Positions 7,854 through 19,788 of a stretch of DNA of 64,000 nucleotides are shown piece after piece. The DNA lies in the NCBI RefSeq assembly GCF_033546935.1, contig NZ_CP137854.1, positions 5,022,001 to 5,086,000 of the forward strand, read 5' to 3'. The notes beneath the pieces were generated by a model. The model ran no database searches and had not been told where the DNA came from. It saw only the letters and a list, made by a program, of their open reading frames with translations. This stretch comes from Xylophilus sp. GOD-11R. Its GTDB lineage: Bacteria; Pseudomonadota; Gammaproteobacteria; Burkholderiales; Burkholderiaceae_C. Position 1 is the stretch's first letter, and each line of letters opens with the position of its first letter. The position numbers and the translations under genes are program-made.

Positions 7854-9281
7854 TCAGATCGTGAAGATCTTGCCCGGGTTCATGATGTTGAGCGGGTCCA
7901 GCGCGCGCTTGAGCGTGCGCATCATCTCCACGCCGCCGACACCGGCCTCGTCCACCAAAAAGCCCATCTTGTGCAGCCCGATGCCGTGTTCGCCGGTGCA
8001 GGTGCCTTCCAGCCGCAGCGCACGCGCCACCAGCGAGTCGCTCAGCGCCTCGGCCCTCGCACGTTCGGAAGTCGACGCCGGATCGATCAGGTAGCCGAAA
8101 TGGAAATTGCCGTCGCCCACGTGGCCGACCAGAAAGTAGGGGATACCGCTGGCGTCGGCCTCCGCGACCGAGTCGAGCAGGCAGTCGGCCAGGCGTGAGA
8201 TGGGCACGCAGGTGTCGGTGGCCACCACGCGGCAACCGGGCCGCGACTGCACCGCCGCGAAGTACGCGTTGTGCCGCGCGGTCCACAGCCGGGTGCGCTC
8301 CTCGGGCGTGGTCGCCCATTCGAAACCGTCGCCGCCATGGTCGGCCGCGATCTCCTGCACCGTCTCGGCCTGCTCGGCCACGCCGGTCGGCGAGCCGTGG
8401 AATTCCATCAGCAGCATCGGCGACTCAGGCAGGGTCAGCCGGGAATGCCGGTTGACCATGCGTACCGAATTCGCGTCGATCAGCTCGCAGCGCGCGATCG
8501 GCACGCCCATCTGGATCGTCTGGATCGTGGTGCGCACCGCTGCCTCAATGCTCGGAAACGAACACACCGCCGCCGACACCGCCTCGGGCAGCGGGTAGAG
8601 CCGCAGCGTCACTTCGGTGACAACGCCCAGCGTGCCTTCGCTGCCCACGAACAGGCGAGTGAGGTCGTAGCCGGCGGCCGACTTGCGCGCCCGGGTGCCG
8701 GTGCGCAGCACTTCGCCCGCCGCGGTCACCACCTGCAAGGCCAGCACGTTCTCGCGCATCGAGCCGTAGCGCACCGCGTTCGTGCCCGAGGCGCGGGTGG
8801 CCACCATGCCGCCGATGGACGCGTCGGCGCCTGGGTCGATGGGGAAGAACAGGCCGCTGTCCTTGATCTGCTCGTTGAGCTGCTTGCGGGTGATGCCGGG
8901 TTCCACCGTCACCGTCAGGTCGTCGGCGTCCAGGCGCAGCAGGCGGTTCATGCGCGACACGTCCAGGCTGATGCCACCCTGCACCGCCAGCAGATGGCCT
9001 TCGAGCGAGGAGCCGCTGCCGAAGGGAATCACCGGCACCGCGTGCGCGGCGGCCAGCTGCACCGCGTCGGCGATGTCCTGGACGCTTTGCGCAAACACGA
9101 CGGCCGCCGGCGGCGGCACGTCGAAGGACGACTCGTCACGCCCGTGCTGCTCGCGCACCGCCTGGGCCGCCGAATACTGCGTGGCACCGAAACGCATAGC
9201 CAGCGCCTCCAGCAAGGCCTCGGGCACCGCCCGCAGGGCGAGGGCGGGCAGCAGGTGAGAGCGTTCGGATGGTGCGTTCAT
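7854..9281 (-). CDS. FAD-linked D-lactate/glycolate-type dehydrogenase
   Basis: The 475-residue protein is a full-length member of the GlcD / D-lactate dehydrogenase (cytochrome) family. The FAD-binding PCMH domain (about 55-235) has PFGSGSSLEGH and DPGADASIGGMVATRASG. The C-terminal cap/substrate domain has GHVGDGNFHFG, GEHGIGLHKMGFL and the terminal DPLNIMNPGKIF. Such enzymes oxidise D-2-hydroxy acids and pass electrons to a cytochrome or quinone. It resembles the single-chain LDHD type more than multi-subunit GlcDEF, since no glcE or glcF adjoins it. Confidence 0.88.
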   Translation of the reverse strand: MNAPSERSHLLPALALRAVPEALLEALAMRFGATQYSAAQAVREQHGRDESSFDVPPPAAVVFAQSVQDIADAVQLAAAHAVPVIPFGSGSSLEGHLLAVQGGISLDVSRMNRLLRLDADDLTVTVEPGITRKQLNEQIKDSGLFFPIDPGADASIGGMVATRASGTNAVRYGSMRENVLALQVVTAAGEVLRTGTRARKSAAGYDLTRLFVGSEGTLGVVTEVTLRLYPLPEAVSAAVCSFPSIEAAVRTTIQTIQMGVPIARCELIDANSVRMVNRHSRLTLPESPMLLMEFHGSPTGVAEQAETVQEIAADHGGDGFEWATTPEERTRLWTARHNAYFAAVQSRPGCRVVATDTCVPISRLADCLLDSVAEADASGIPYFLVGHVGDGNFHFGYLIDPASTSERARAEALSDSLVARALRLEGTCTGEHGIGLHKMGFLVDEAGVGGVEMMRTLKRALDPLNIMNPGKIFTI

Positions 9282-9367
9282 GGTGGATGGCCTTGGGGCG
9301 GGGGGCGTGCGGCAGTCGCTACGATGGTCCCCCGAAAAACGATCGCGGGCAAACCGCGGAGCATGCC

Positions 9368-9937
9368 ATGGGAAATCGATTGACGCAGATAGCCACCCGG
9401 ACTGGTGACGACGGCAGCACCGGCCTGGGCGACAACACCCGCGTGCCCAAGCACCACCTGCGGGTGCAGGCCATGGGCGATGTCGACGAGCTCAATTCCC
9501 ACCTCGGCGTGCTGCTGGCCGAGCCCGCACTTCCCGACGCGGTACGCGAGCTGCTGGTCGACGTGCAGCACCACCTGTTCGACCTCGGCGGCGAGCTTTG
9601 CATGCCGGGCCACGAGCTGTTGAAAGAGACCGCGCTGCTGCGCCTAGACGAGGCCCTGGCGGAACACAACGCCGCCTTGCCGCGCCTGGCCGAATTCATC
9701 CTGCCGGCCGGATCGCGCCCGGCGGCGCTCGCCCATGTCTGCCGCACCGTCGCCCGCCGCGCCGAACGCGCGGTGGTGGCGCTGGCCGCCCAGGAGCCGC
9801 TGCGGCCGGCGGCGCAGCAATACCTCAACCGCTTGAGCGACTTGCTCTTCGTGCTGGCGCGGGTGCTGGCCCGCGCGGACGACGGCAGCGAGGTCTACTG
9901 GAAGAGCGACCGCATGGCGCGCCGCGACGGCGACTGA
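9368..9937 (+). CDS. cob(I)alamin adenosyltransferase, PduO type
   Basis: The 189-residue protein transfers the adenosyl group of ATP to cob(I)alamin, making adenosylcobalamin. It shows the PduO-type N-terminal motif TRTGDDGSTGLGDNTRV, a DELNSHLG helix, and the C-terminal RTVARRAERAV and YLNRLSDLLFVLAR signatures. ATG 9368 is preferred because the conserved N-terminus begins there. It is divergent from the FAD dehydrogenase by 86 bases. No B12 riboswitch-like structure was recognised upstream. Confidence 0.93.
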   Translation: MGNRLTQIATRTGDDGSTGLGDNTRVPKHHLRVQAMGDVDELNSHLGVLLAEPALPDAVRELLVDVQHHLFDLGGELCMPGHELLKETALLRLDEALAEHNAALPRLAEFILPAGSRPAALAHVCRTVARRAERAVVALAAQEPLRPAAQQYLNRLSDLLFVLARVLARADDGSEVYWKSDRMARRDGD

Positions 9938-9943
9938 GCACGC

Positions 9944-10891
9944 TCAGATCTCGTAGCGCTCGCCCGCATCGGACTCGTCGCCGAGCGCCTGCTCGACCAC
10001 GCTGCGCACCAGCGTCGGCGCGAAGCATTCGATGAAGGCGTAGACGTAGCCGCGCAGGTAGCTGCCCCGTCGCAGCGCCAGCTTGGTCAGGTTGATGCCG
10101 AACAGGTGGCCGGCGTCGAGCGCCCGCAGACCGGTGTCGCGCTCGTGCTCGTAGGCGATGGAGGCGACGATGCCCACGCCCATCTCCAGCTCCACATAGG
10201 CCTTGATCACGTCGGCGTCCATGGCCGACAGCACGATGTCGGGCACCAGTCCCTGCTGCGCGAAGGCCTCGTCGATATGCGGCCGGCCGGTGAAGCCGGT
10301 GTCGTAGGTGATCAGCGGATAGGCCGCCAGCCGCGCCAGCGTCAGCGGCCCGTCGAGCAGCGCGTGGCCCGGCTTCACGATGGCCGAATGCGTCCAGCGG
10401 TAGCAGGGCAGGGCGACCAGGCCGTCGTAGCGGTCCAGCGCCTCGGTGGCGATGCCCACGTCGGCCTCGCCGGCCATCAGCATCTCGGCGACCTGCCGGG
10501 GCGAGCCCTGGTGCAGGTGCAGCCGCACGTTGGGGAACTGGCGCCGGAAATCCTGCACCGCGCCTGGCAACGCGTAGCGCGCCTGCGAGTGGGTGGCCGC
10601 GATCACCAGGCGACCGCTTTTCTGGGCGACGAACTCCTGCGCCGCGCTGCGCAGGTTGCCGCTGTCCTGCAGGATGCGTTCGATCACCGGCAGCACATGG
10701 GCGCCGGGCTCCGTCATGCCGGTCAGGCGCTTGCCGGCCCGCACGAAGAGCGCGATGCCGAGTTCTTCTTCCAGCTCGCGGATCTGCCGGCTCACGCCCG
10801 GTTGCGAGGTGTGCAGCGCATGCGCGACGTCGGTGAGGTTGAAGCCGCAACGCACGGCTTCGCGCACGGAGCGCAGTTGCTGGAAGTTCAT
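9944..10891 (-). CDS. cysB: CysB-like LysR-family regulator
   Basis: The 315-residue protein matches CysB/Cbl in length and sequence: the N-terminal MNFQQLRSVREA helix, a winged helix with TSQPGVSRQIRELEEELG, and the effector domain with ATHSQARYALP and ITYDTGFTGR. CysB activates sulfate and thiosulfate assimilation genes, with N-acetylserine as inducer. It is convergent with the cobalamin gene. The AT-rich stretch at 10970-10999, upstream of its start, is a plausible promoter/autoregulatory site, but no box was proved. Confidence 0.88.
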   Translation of the reverse strand: MNFQQLRSVREAVRCGFNLTDVAHALHTSQPGVSRQIRELEEELGIALFVRAGKRLTGMTEPGAHVLPVIERILQDSGNLRSAAQEFVAQKSGRLVIAATHSQARYALPGAVQDFRRQFPNVRLHLHQGSPRQVAEMLMAGEADVGIATEALDRYDGLVALPCYRWTHSAIVKPGHALLDGPLTLARLAAYPLITYDTGFTGRPHIDEAFAQQGLVPDIVLSAMDADVIKAYVELEMGVGIVASIAYEHERDTGLRALDAGHLFGINLTKLALRRGSYLRGYVYAFIECFAPTLVRSVVEQALGDESDAGERYEI

Positions 10892-11010
10892 GGGAGAAGC
10901 GAGAGAAAAACCGGTGAGCGGTACGGTGGAAACCGGCCGCGCCGCATTATTCGGTCGCGTTCATCCAAACCAGAACGAATAAAAAGTTGGTTTCTTATGC
11001 GCCGGAAGCT

Positions 11011-11442
11011 TTAGGCCGTGGCCGCCGGCGCGAGGATCGACATGGTGATGCGCGACACGCAGTTCATGCGCCCGGCCTCGTCGCGCATCTCGATCTGCCA
11101 CACCTGGGTGCTGCGGCCCCGGTGCAGCGGCCGGGCCACGCCAGTCACCCAGCCGCTGGAAACGGCGCGCAGGTGGTTGGCATTGATCTCCAGTCCCACC
11201 GCCGTGTGCCCCATCGGGCAGCTGTAGGTGGCGCCGACCGAACCCAGCGTCTCGGCGAGCACCACCGACACCCCGCCGTGCAGGATGCCGAACGGTTGGC
11301 GGGTGCGCTGGTCCACCAGCAGGCGGCCGCTCAGGAAGTCGTCGCCGATCTCCAGGAACTCGATGCCGAGGTGCTCGATGGCGGTGCCGATCGCGCGTTG
11401 CCGCAGGTCTTCCAGGGTGATGGGATGGGTCCAGATGGTCAT
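11011..11442 (-). CDS. hotdog-fold acyl-CoA thioesterase (YdiI/MenI-like)
   Basis: The 143-residue protein is a PaaI/YdiI-type hotdog thioesterase. It shows LGIEFLEIGDDFL, HGGVSVVLAETLGS containing the catalytic Glu, and GLEINANHLR. Family members hydrolyse aromatic or aliphatic acyl-CoA thioesters. The menaquinone role of MenI is unlikely to be certain here, as no other men gene is near. The start at 11442 is chosen because the homologous N-terminus begins there; the open frame upstream is a GC-rich artefact. Confidence 0.85.
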   Translation of the reverse strand: MTIWTHPITLEDLRQRAIGTAIEHLGIEFLEIGDDFLSGRLLVDQRTRQPFGILHGGVSVVLAETLGSVGATYSCPMGHTAVGLEINANHLRAVSSGWVTGVARPLHRGRSTQVWQIEMRDEAGRMNCVSRITMSILAPAATA

Positions 11443-11605
11443 GGTGTCTCGTCGGTGATTGGTCTTGTGTGGCCAGGATGCCGACAGGCATCCTAGTGCG
11501 GCTGGTCCCGAGGCGCAGGAAGGCATGTCGGCCGACGCCCGGCGTGCCCGACACCGGGCATAAACGAAGGCTCGTCCATCCTTTGTCGCCACTTCACCCG
11601 AATCC

Positions 11606-12937
11606 ATGCCTGTCCACCGACGCGCCACGCGCATCAGCCTGATCGCCCTGGTCGTCGTCGCCGCGCTCGCCGGCGCTGCCGCCGTCGCGATCCCCTCCGA
11701 AGCCGAACTCGCCCGCCGCGCCGAAGCGGCCCTGAGCGACAAGCTGCGCGTGCCGGTCCATATCGGCCGGCTGCACTGGGCGCTGCTGCCCGAGCCGTTG
11801 GTCGAGGTGTTCGATGTGCGCACCGACCAGCCGCAGCCCATCGTGCTCGAACACCTCGCCGCCTGGCCGCGCCTGGGTGCATTGCTGCACGGCGAGATCG
11901 CCTTTCGACTCGTGCGGCTCGACGGTGCCACGCTGCCGCAACCCTCGTTCAAGGCCTTCAAGGGGGTGAAGCCACCAGGCCGCGAAGGCAGCGGCCCGTT
12001 CGAACTGGCAGACCTGCCGGTGGAGCGCGCCGAGTTCAGCCGCGTGACCTGGCTCGGCCGCCGGCCGGTGCCGCTGGAGTTCCACGGCCATGCCGATTTC
12101 GATCCGCAATGGCGACCGCGCCAGGCCGTCGTCGCCCGCACCGGCGTGAACCCACCCGCGCAAGTGGACCTGCATCGCCTTGACGGCCAGGACCGCTGGA
12201 AGGCCGACATCGCCGTGGCTGACGGCAGCTGGAACGGCACCCTGGCGCTGCAACAACCGGCTGCCGATCGCTGGCGCGTCACCGGCGAATTCGATCCCGA
12301 ACGCATCGACCTGCGCCTGCTGCTGCAAGCTTTCCAGCGCCGGCCGGTGCTCGCCGGCCGCGCTGCCGGCCACACCACGCTGGAGGCCGAGGGCGCGACC
12401 CCGGGCGAGATCGGCCAGTCGCTGCGCACCAGCACCCGCTTCTCCGTGGCACAGGCCACCGTGCTGCGCTTCGACCTTGACCGCGCCATCCGCAGCCTGG
12501 GCAAGGAGCACGCCGGCACCACCCCGCTCGATGCGCTGTCGGGCGTGCTGGACACGCAGAACGATCCGGACGGCATCGTCATGCGCTACCGCGATCTCAA
12601 GGCCCGCTCCGGCAAGCTCAGCGCCAGCGGCGAGGTCACGCTGCAGAACCGCCGCATCGATGCCGATTTCGCGGTCGACCTGGTCGATGGCATCGTCGGC
12701 GTGCCGCTCAGGATCACCGGTCCCGTGACCGACCCGGTTTACAGCGTGCCGCCGGGCGCCCTCGCCGGCGCGGCGGCGGGTACCGCGGTGCTGCCGGGTG
12801 TGGGCACCGCCATCGGGGCGCGCATCGGGGACGCCATCGGCCGGCTCTTCGGCGGATCCGGCGCAGCGCCGGCCCGTCAGGACGCCACGCCGAAGAAGTC
12901 GCGTCCCGCGCCCTACGGGCCGCCGTCGACCCGCTGA
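11606..12937 (+). CDS. AsmA-like inner-membrane/periplasmic protein
   Basis: The 443-residue protein has an uncleaved N-terminal membrane anchor (about residues 9-29), followed by an AsmA-type N-terminal module (VPVHIGRLHWALLPEPLVEVFDV) and a C-terminal AsmA repeat (LQNRRIDADFAVDL). The end is a Gly/Ala-rich helix with glycine-zipper character and a charged tail. AsmA-like proteins are thought to bridge the inner and outer membranes and move phospholipid. It is shorter than classical AsmA (about 600 residues). It is convergent with the chemotaxis receptor. Confidence 0.75.
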   Translation: MPVHRRATRISLIALVVVAALAGAAAVAIPSEAELARRAEAALSDKLRVPVHIGRLHWALLPEPLVEVFDVRTDQPQPIVLEHLAAWPRLGALLHGEIAFRLVRLDGATLPQPSFKAFKGVKPPGREGSGPFELADLPVERAEFSRVTWLGRRPVPLEFHGHADFDPQWRPRQAVVARTGVNPPAQVDLHRLDGQDRWKADIAVADGSWNGTLALQQPAADRWRVTGEFDPERIDLRLLLQAFQRRPVLAGRAAGHTTLEAEGATPGEIGQSLRTSTRFSVAQATVLRFDLDRAIRSLGKEHAGTTPLDALSGVLDTQNDPDGIVMRYRDLKARSGKLSASGEVTLQNRRIDADFAVDLVDGIVGVPLRITGPVTDPVYSVPPGALAGAAAGTAVLPGVGTAIGARIGDAIGRLFGGSGAAPARQDATPKKSRPAPYGPPSTR

Positions 12938-12955
12938 GGCGACCGGCGCGGCGAA

Positions 12956-14602
12956 TCAGGCCTCGGCCAGCAGGCGCGGCGCCGCGCCGGGCAGCCGCTG
13001 GGGCTCGTCGCGGCCCGGCATCGCCATCGCATGGCCCAGTACCTGCGCCAGCCGGAACTGTCCGACCACGCCGGCCAGACGCTGCGCCTGCTCGCGCAGG
13101 GACTCGGCGGCGGCGGCCGATTCCTCGACCAGCGCCGCGTTTTGCTGCGTCATGCGGTCGATGTCCTGCACCGCGTCGCTCACCTCGCCGATGCCGGTCG
13201 TCTGCTGGTTCGCCGCCGCGCTGATCTCGCCGATGATCCCGCCCACGCGCTTCACGCCGGCGACGATCTCTTCCATCGCCACGCCCGCGTCGCGCACCAG
13301 CTTCACCCCGCCGTCGACCGCATTGACGCTGGTCTCGATCAGGCCCTTGATCTCCTGCGCCGCCTGCGCCGAGCGCTGCGCCAGGTTGCGCACCTCGCTG
13401 GCCACCACCGCGAAACCCCGGCCCTGCTCGCCGGCACGGGCGGCTTCCACGGCGGCGTTGAGCGCCAGGATGTTGGTCTGGAAGGCGATGGAATCGATCA
13501 ACGCGATGATGTCGTTGATGCGCCGGCTCGAGGCCGCGATGTCCTGCATGCTGGCCACCGCCTGCTGCACCACCGCACCGCCCCGCGTGGCCGCGCCGCT
13601 GGCGGTGGTGGCCAGCGCGTGCGCCGTCTGTGCGGACGACGCCGTCTGCTGCACGTTGCTGCCGAGCTCGGTGATCGAGGCCACCGTCTGCTGCACATTG
13701 CCCGCCGTGTTCTCGGTGCGGTTCGACAGATCCTGGTTGCCCGCCGCGATCTGCTGGCTGGCGCTGGCGATGCTCTCGCTGGCGTTGCGCACCTGCGCCA
13801 CCATCGCGCCCAGCCCGTCCTGCATGCCGGCGAGGGCGCGCTGCAGATCGGCGAGTTCGTCGCGGCCTTCCACCGCGATCGGCTGCGACAGGTCTCCCTG
13901 GGCGATGGCTTGCGCCGTGCGACGCGCCTGCTCCAGCGGCAGGCAGATCGAGCGCATGTTCATCAGCGTCAGCGGCACCACGGTCAGCACCGCCACCAGC
14001 ACCACGATGGCGAACAGCATCTGGATGCGGCCCGAGGTGCGGCGCTGCGCGGCCAGCTGTTCTTCGGTGCGGGTGCGCAGGCCGGCATCGAGCACGGCCA
14101 GGTTCTTCTCGGCCTCTTCGAACACCGCCACCGCCCGTGCGCTCATGCGGTTAGCGGTGGTGGCCGATTCGTAGCCGTTGTTCTCCAACTGGTTGGCGGT
14201 GGCGCTGAAAGCCTGGCGGTAGCGGCCGATGCGCTCCAGCACGTCGTTCATGGCCCGGGCGTCGTCGTCGCCGTGTTCGTCGGCGAAACGCTTGCCGGTG
14301 GCCGCTGCCTTATCGAGCGCGCCGGCCCAGACGGCACGCGCCGCGCGCACGCCTTCGGGCTTCTCGTACTGGATGATCATGTCCTTCTCGGCGCGGCGAG
14401 CCGTCTGCAGCGCGTCGCGCAGCTCGGTCATCTGGCCAGTGGCCGCCGACGAGGTCGACACGAAGTTTTCGGCCTTGCGCTGGATATCGCCCATGCCCCA
14501 GAAACCGCCGCCCCCGAGCAGGGCGACAAGCGCCACCACCAGCACGATCGCGCCGAACATGCGCATGCGGATGGTGAACCGGCGCAGCGAAAACACGGAC
14601 AT
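12956..14602 (-). CDS. methyl-accepting chemotaxis protein
   Basis: The 548-residue receptor has an N-terminal transmembrane helix (about 13-35), a four-helix-bundle periplasmic ligand domain, a second membrane helix (about 192-214), a HAMP linker and a long cytoplasmic coiled coil. The signalling tip carries the highly conserved [20 protein letters not shown] and [12 protein letters not shown] segments that bind CheA/CheW. Start 14602 is supported by the strong AAGGAG ribosome site just upstream. The ligand cannot be predicted. No che genes adjoin it. Confidence 0.95.
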   Translation of the reverse strand: MSVFSLRRFTIRMRMFGAIVLVVALVALLGGGGFWGMGDIQRKAENFVSTSSAATGQMTELRDALQTARRAEKDMIIQYEKPEGVRAARAVWAGALDKAAATGKRFADEHGDDDARAMNDVLERIGRYRQAFSATANQLENNGYESATTANRMSARAVAVFEEAEKNLAVLDAGLRTRTEEQLAAQRRTSGRIQMLFAIVVLVAVLTVVPLTLMNMRSICLPLEQARRTAQAIAQGDLSQPIAVEGRDELADLQRALAGMQDGLGAMVAQVRNASESIASASQQIAAGNQDLSNRTENTAGNVQQTVASITELGSNVQQTASSAQTAHALATTASGAATRGGAVVQQAVASMQDIAASSRRINDIIALIDSIAFQTNILALNAAVEAARAGEQGRGFAVVASEVRNLAQRSAQAAQEIKGLIETSVNAVDGGVKLVRDAGVAMEEIVAGVKRVGGIIGEISAAANQQTTGIGEVSDAVQDIDRMTQQNAALVEESAAAAESLREQAQRLAGVVGQFRLAQVLGHAMAMPGRDEPQRLPGAAPRLLAEA

Positions 14603-14763
14603 GGAATCTCCTTGTGGGGCGCTCGAAAAAACGCACCCGAACCGGTGAAACCTCATCCGGACGGGCGCAGCTCGGGCCTGAATGTAAGCAAATGAATATT
14701 CTGCAGTGCGAGCCCGGCGACCGTCTTTGACTTTGCCTAAGGGAATGCCGGTTTCGGTAGTCG
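14603..14763. other. intergenic region
   Basis: The gap holds the ribosome-binding site of the chemotaxis receptor and presumably its promoter, and lies downstream of the copper ATPase. No RNA gene, repeat or convincing hairpin was recognised. Confidence 0.3.
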
Positions 14764-16974
<2,211 letters not shown>

Positions 16975-17010
16975 GGGCTCCGGATGAACGTCAGGACGGA
17001 TCGTCCGATC

Positions 17011-18405
17011 TCAATGCTCGGCCAGCCGGTGCCGCGTGCGCAGCGAGCTGAACACCGCCGCCGCACCGGAAAAACACGCCGCCATCACCAGCCCGACCAT
17101 CGGCCCGTGGCCGTTGTGGGCATTGAAGACGCTGAACACGCCCGCCAGCAGCACCACACCCAGGGTCTGGCCGGTCAACCGGGCGGTGCTCAGCATGCCG
17201 CTGGCGCCGCCCGAGCGCTGCGGCGGCGCCGAGCTCACGATGGTGTGGTTGTTGGGCGACTGAAACAGACCGAAGCCGAAGCCGCACATCGCCAGTCGCC
17301 AGGCGATGTCGAGGTTGGACGGATGCTCCGGCATCCAGGTCAGCGCCAGCAGGCCCGCCGTCATGCAGCCCATGCCGATGCCGCCGAGCAGGCCGTCGGA
17401 CACCCGGCCGATCAGCCGCCCGGCCAGCGGCGCCGCAACCACCGTGGCCAGCGGCCAGCAGCTCATCAGCAGGCCGGTCTGGCCGGTGCCGCGGCCCAGG
17501 GCGTCGAGCATGAGAAAGGGCAGCGACACGAAAGACAGCATCTGCGCGGAGAACGCGCAGACCGAGCTGCACATCGACAGCCGGAACAGCGGAATGCGCA
17601 ACAGGTCGACTGGCAGCAGCGGCACTGCGAGCCGGCGCTGGCGCAACACGTAGAAGATGCCGACGGCCACGCCCGCGGCCAGCAGCAGGCTGCCGCGTGC
17701 CAGGTCGGCCCGCGCGCCGGCGGCACTCACGCCGAGCGCGTCCGCGCCCATCACCACCAGCGCGAACATGGCCGCGTTCAGGCCCACGTCCACCGGCGAC
17801 AGCCGGGCGCCGGCCGACGGCGGCGAAGCGTTGTCGGGCAGGGCGCGCGGGCCGAGCGCCAGCACCACCGCGCCCAGCGGCAGGTTGATGGCGAAGAGCC
17901 AGGGCCAGTCGGCCACCGACAGCACCGCGGCGGCCGCCGACGGGCCGGCCACCGAGGCGGTCGCCACCACCAGCGAATTCAGCGCCACGCCGCGCCCCAG
18001 CAGCGCGCGTGGATAGATCAGCCGCACCAGCGCCGTGTTCACACTCATCAGCCCGGCCGCTCCCAGGCCCTGGATGCCGCGCGCCAGCGCCAGCGTGGTG
18101 AGCGAATTGGCCATCGTGCAGGCCAGCGACGCCGCGGTGAACACCGCCATGCCGATCAGGTAGACGCGCCGGTAGCCGATCAGGTCGCCCAGCGTCGCAC
18201 AGGGCAGCAGCAGGGCCAGCAGGGCCACCTGGTAGGCGTTGACCACCCAGATCGCATGGGCGGCCGGTGCCTGCAGGTCGCGGGCGATGGAGGGCAGGGC
18301 GAGGTTGACGATGGTGCCGTCGAGCACCGCCACGATGATCGCCAGGATGATGACCAGCATGGCGCGCCGGCGCTCGGGAGGGGGCAGGCCGTCGGAATGG
18401 AGCAT
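17011..18405 (-). CDS. MFS drug-efflux transporter, DHA2 type
   Basis: The 464-residue protein has about 14 hydrophobic segments, as expected for DHA2 (EmrB/QacA) drug:proton antiporters. The helix-1 motif VAVLDGTIVNLALPSI with its membrane Asp, the loop motif GDLIGYRRVYLIG and the ALARGIQGLGAAGLM motif are visible. It lies 36 bases after the copA start on the same strand, so readthrough into copA is possible. No membrane-fusion partner is present, so it probably acts alone in the inner membrane. Confidence 0.88.
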   Translation of the reverse strand: MLHSDGLPPPERRRAMLVIILAIIVAVLDGTIVNLALPSIARDLQAPAAHAIWVVNAYQVALLALLLPCATLGDLIGYRRVYLIGMAVFTAASLACTMANSLTTLALARGIQGLGAAGLMSVNTALVRLIYPRALLGRGVALNSLVVATASVAGPSAAAAVLSVADWPWLFAINLPLGAVVLALGPRALPDNASPPSAGARLSPVDVGLNAAMFALVVMGADALGVSAAGARADLARGSLLLAAGVAVGIFYVLRQRRLAVPLLPVDLLRIPLFRLSMCSSVCAFSAQMLSFVSLPFLMLDALGRGTGQTGLLMSCWPLATVVAAPLAGRLIGRVSDGLLGGIGMGCMTAGLLALTWMPEHPSNLDIAWRLAMCGFGFGLFQSPNNHTIVSSAPPQRSGGASGMLSTARLTGQTLGVVLLAGVFSVFNAHNGHGPMVGLVMAACFSGAAAVFSSLRTRHRLAEH

Positions 18406-18640
18406 GGATGAAGGCTTTGTCTGGATGCGCCGCTTCGGCAGGAAGGGCTTGTCGGTGAATCGCCCGCCGCCACCGACGCGGCGCCAGGCGGACGCGATTG
18501 TCCGCCGGATGGCCGATCGCTGCCGGGCGCCGGCCGGACAGGCGCCGGGCCGAGATGCCCCGCAAAAGCACGGCCGGCCCGGATCGCGTAACTTGGGCGA
18601 CCGGCCCGTGCCGTCCTTCGCTCACCGAAATCCTCGTCCC
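18406..18640. other. intergenic region between divergent transporter and phosphoesterase genes
   Basis: This 235-base gap should carry two divergent promoters. It is GC-rich, contains a GGCGCCAGGCGGACGC-type stretch but no clear -10/-35 pair, operator or RNA structure that I can support. Confidence 0.25.
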
Positions 18641-19786
18641 ATGCGCCTGCCTCTGCCTTTCGTTTCCCTGCTGGTCCACCTCTACGTCGGCTGGCGACTG
18701 CTGCCGGCGCTGGCCGCCGACTCGCCCCTGGCCTGCGGCCTGTTCGCGCTGTGGCTGGCCACTTCGGCGCTGCTGCTGCCGATGGCTTTGCGGCCGCAGG
18801 GCCAACGCGGAGGCCGCACGCTCAAGGTCGCCGCGCTCGTTGCCATGGGGCTGTTTTCCTCGCTGCTGGTGCTGACCTTCCTGCGCGACCTGCTGCTGCT
18901 CGCCGGCACCGTCGCCAGCCTGCTGGTGACCGGCCCGGGTGACCGGCTGAACGCCTTCAGCCGCTGGTCGGCCCGGCTGGTGCCGCTGGCCGCCATCGCC
19001 ATCACCGCTTTCGGTGCCTTCAATGCACGCCGCACCGCCCAAGTTCGGCGGGTCGACGTGCCGATCGCCGGGCTGCCCGCCGGCTTCGAGGGTTTCACCA
19101 TCGCCCAGCTGTCGGACGTCCACGTCGGCCCCACCATCCGTGGCCCATACGTGCAGGCGCTGGTCGACAAGGTCAACACGCTGGGCGCCGACCTGGTGGC
19201 CATTACCGGCGATCTGGTCGACGGCAGCGTGCCGGCGCTCTCCGCCCATGTCGCACCGCTGGCCACCCTGCGATCGCGCCACGGCAGCTTCTTCGTCACC
19301 GGCAACCACGAGTACTACGCCGGCGCGCATGCGTGGATCGACGAGCTGCAGCGCATCGGCATCCGGGTGCTGCTCAACGGCCACGTGCAGATCGCCAGCG
19401 CCGATTCGCAGGAGCGCCCGCTGGTGCTGGCGGGCGTGGCCGACTTCGGCGCTGCGCATTTCGATCCCGGCCATCGCAGCGACCCGGTCGCCGCCCTGGC
19501 CGGCAGCCCGGCCGATCCGGCCGCGCGCGTGCTGCTCGCTCACCAGCCGCGCAGCGCCGCCGCCGCCCAGGCCGCCGGTTTCGACCTGCAGATTTCCGGC
19601 CACACCCACGGCGGCCAGTTCTGGCCCTGGAACCACTTCGTGCGTTTCCAGCAGCCGTACGTGGCGGGGCTGCATCGGCTGGGCAAGCTCTGGGTGTACG
19701 TCAGCCGGGGCACCGGCTACTGGGGGCCGCCGAAACGCATCGGTGCGCCCTCGGAGATCACGCTGCTGCGGCTGGTGCGGGGCTGA
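18641..19786 (+). CDS. membrane-bound metallophosphoesterase (YkuE-like)
   Basis: The 381-residue protein has four or five N-terminal hydrophobic segments (about residues 1-130), then a calcineurin-like phosphoesterase domain. Metal-binding motifs are complete: QLSDVHVG, GDLVDG, GNHEYY, and SGHTHGGQFWPW. Such proteins (YkuE/YaeI-like) are proposed to act on lipid-linked phosphoesters at the membrane. ATG 18641 follows normal start features; the longer open frame is not coding. It converges on the LysR gene with a two-base gap. Confidence 0.9.
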   Translation: MRLPLPFVSLLVHLYVGWRLLPALAADSPLACGLFALWLATSALLLPMALRPQGQRGGRTLKVAALVAMGLFSSLLVLTFLRDLLLLAGTVASLLVTGPGDRLNAFSRWSARLVPLAAIAITAFGAFNARRTAQVRRVDVPIAGLPAGFEGFTIAQLSDVHVGPTIRGPYVQALVDKVNTLGADLVAITGDLVDGSVPALSAHVAPLATLRSRHGSFFVTGNHEYYAGAHAWIDELQRIGIRVLLNGHVQIASADSQERPLVLAGVADFGAAHFDPGHRSDPVAALAGSPADPAARVLLAHQPRSAAAAQAAGFDLQISGHTHGGQFWPWNHFVRFQQPYVAGLHRLGKLWVYVSRGTGYWGPPKRIGAPSEITLLRLVRG

Positions 19787-19788
19787 AC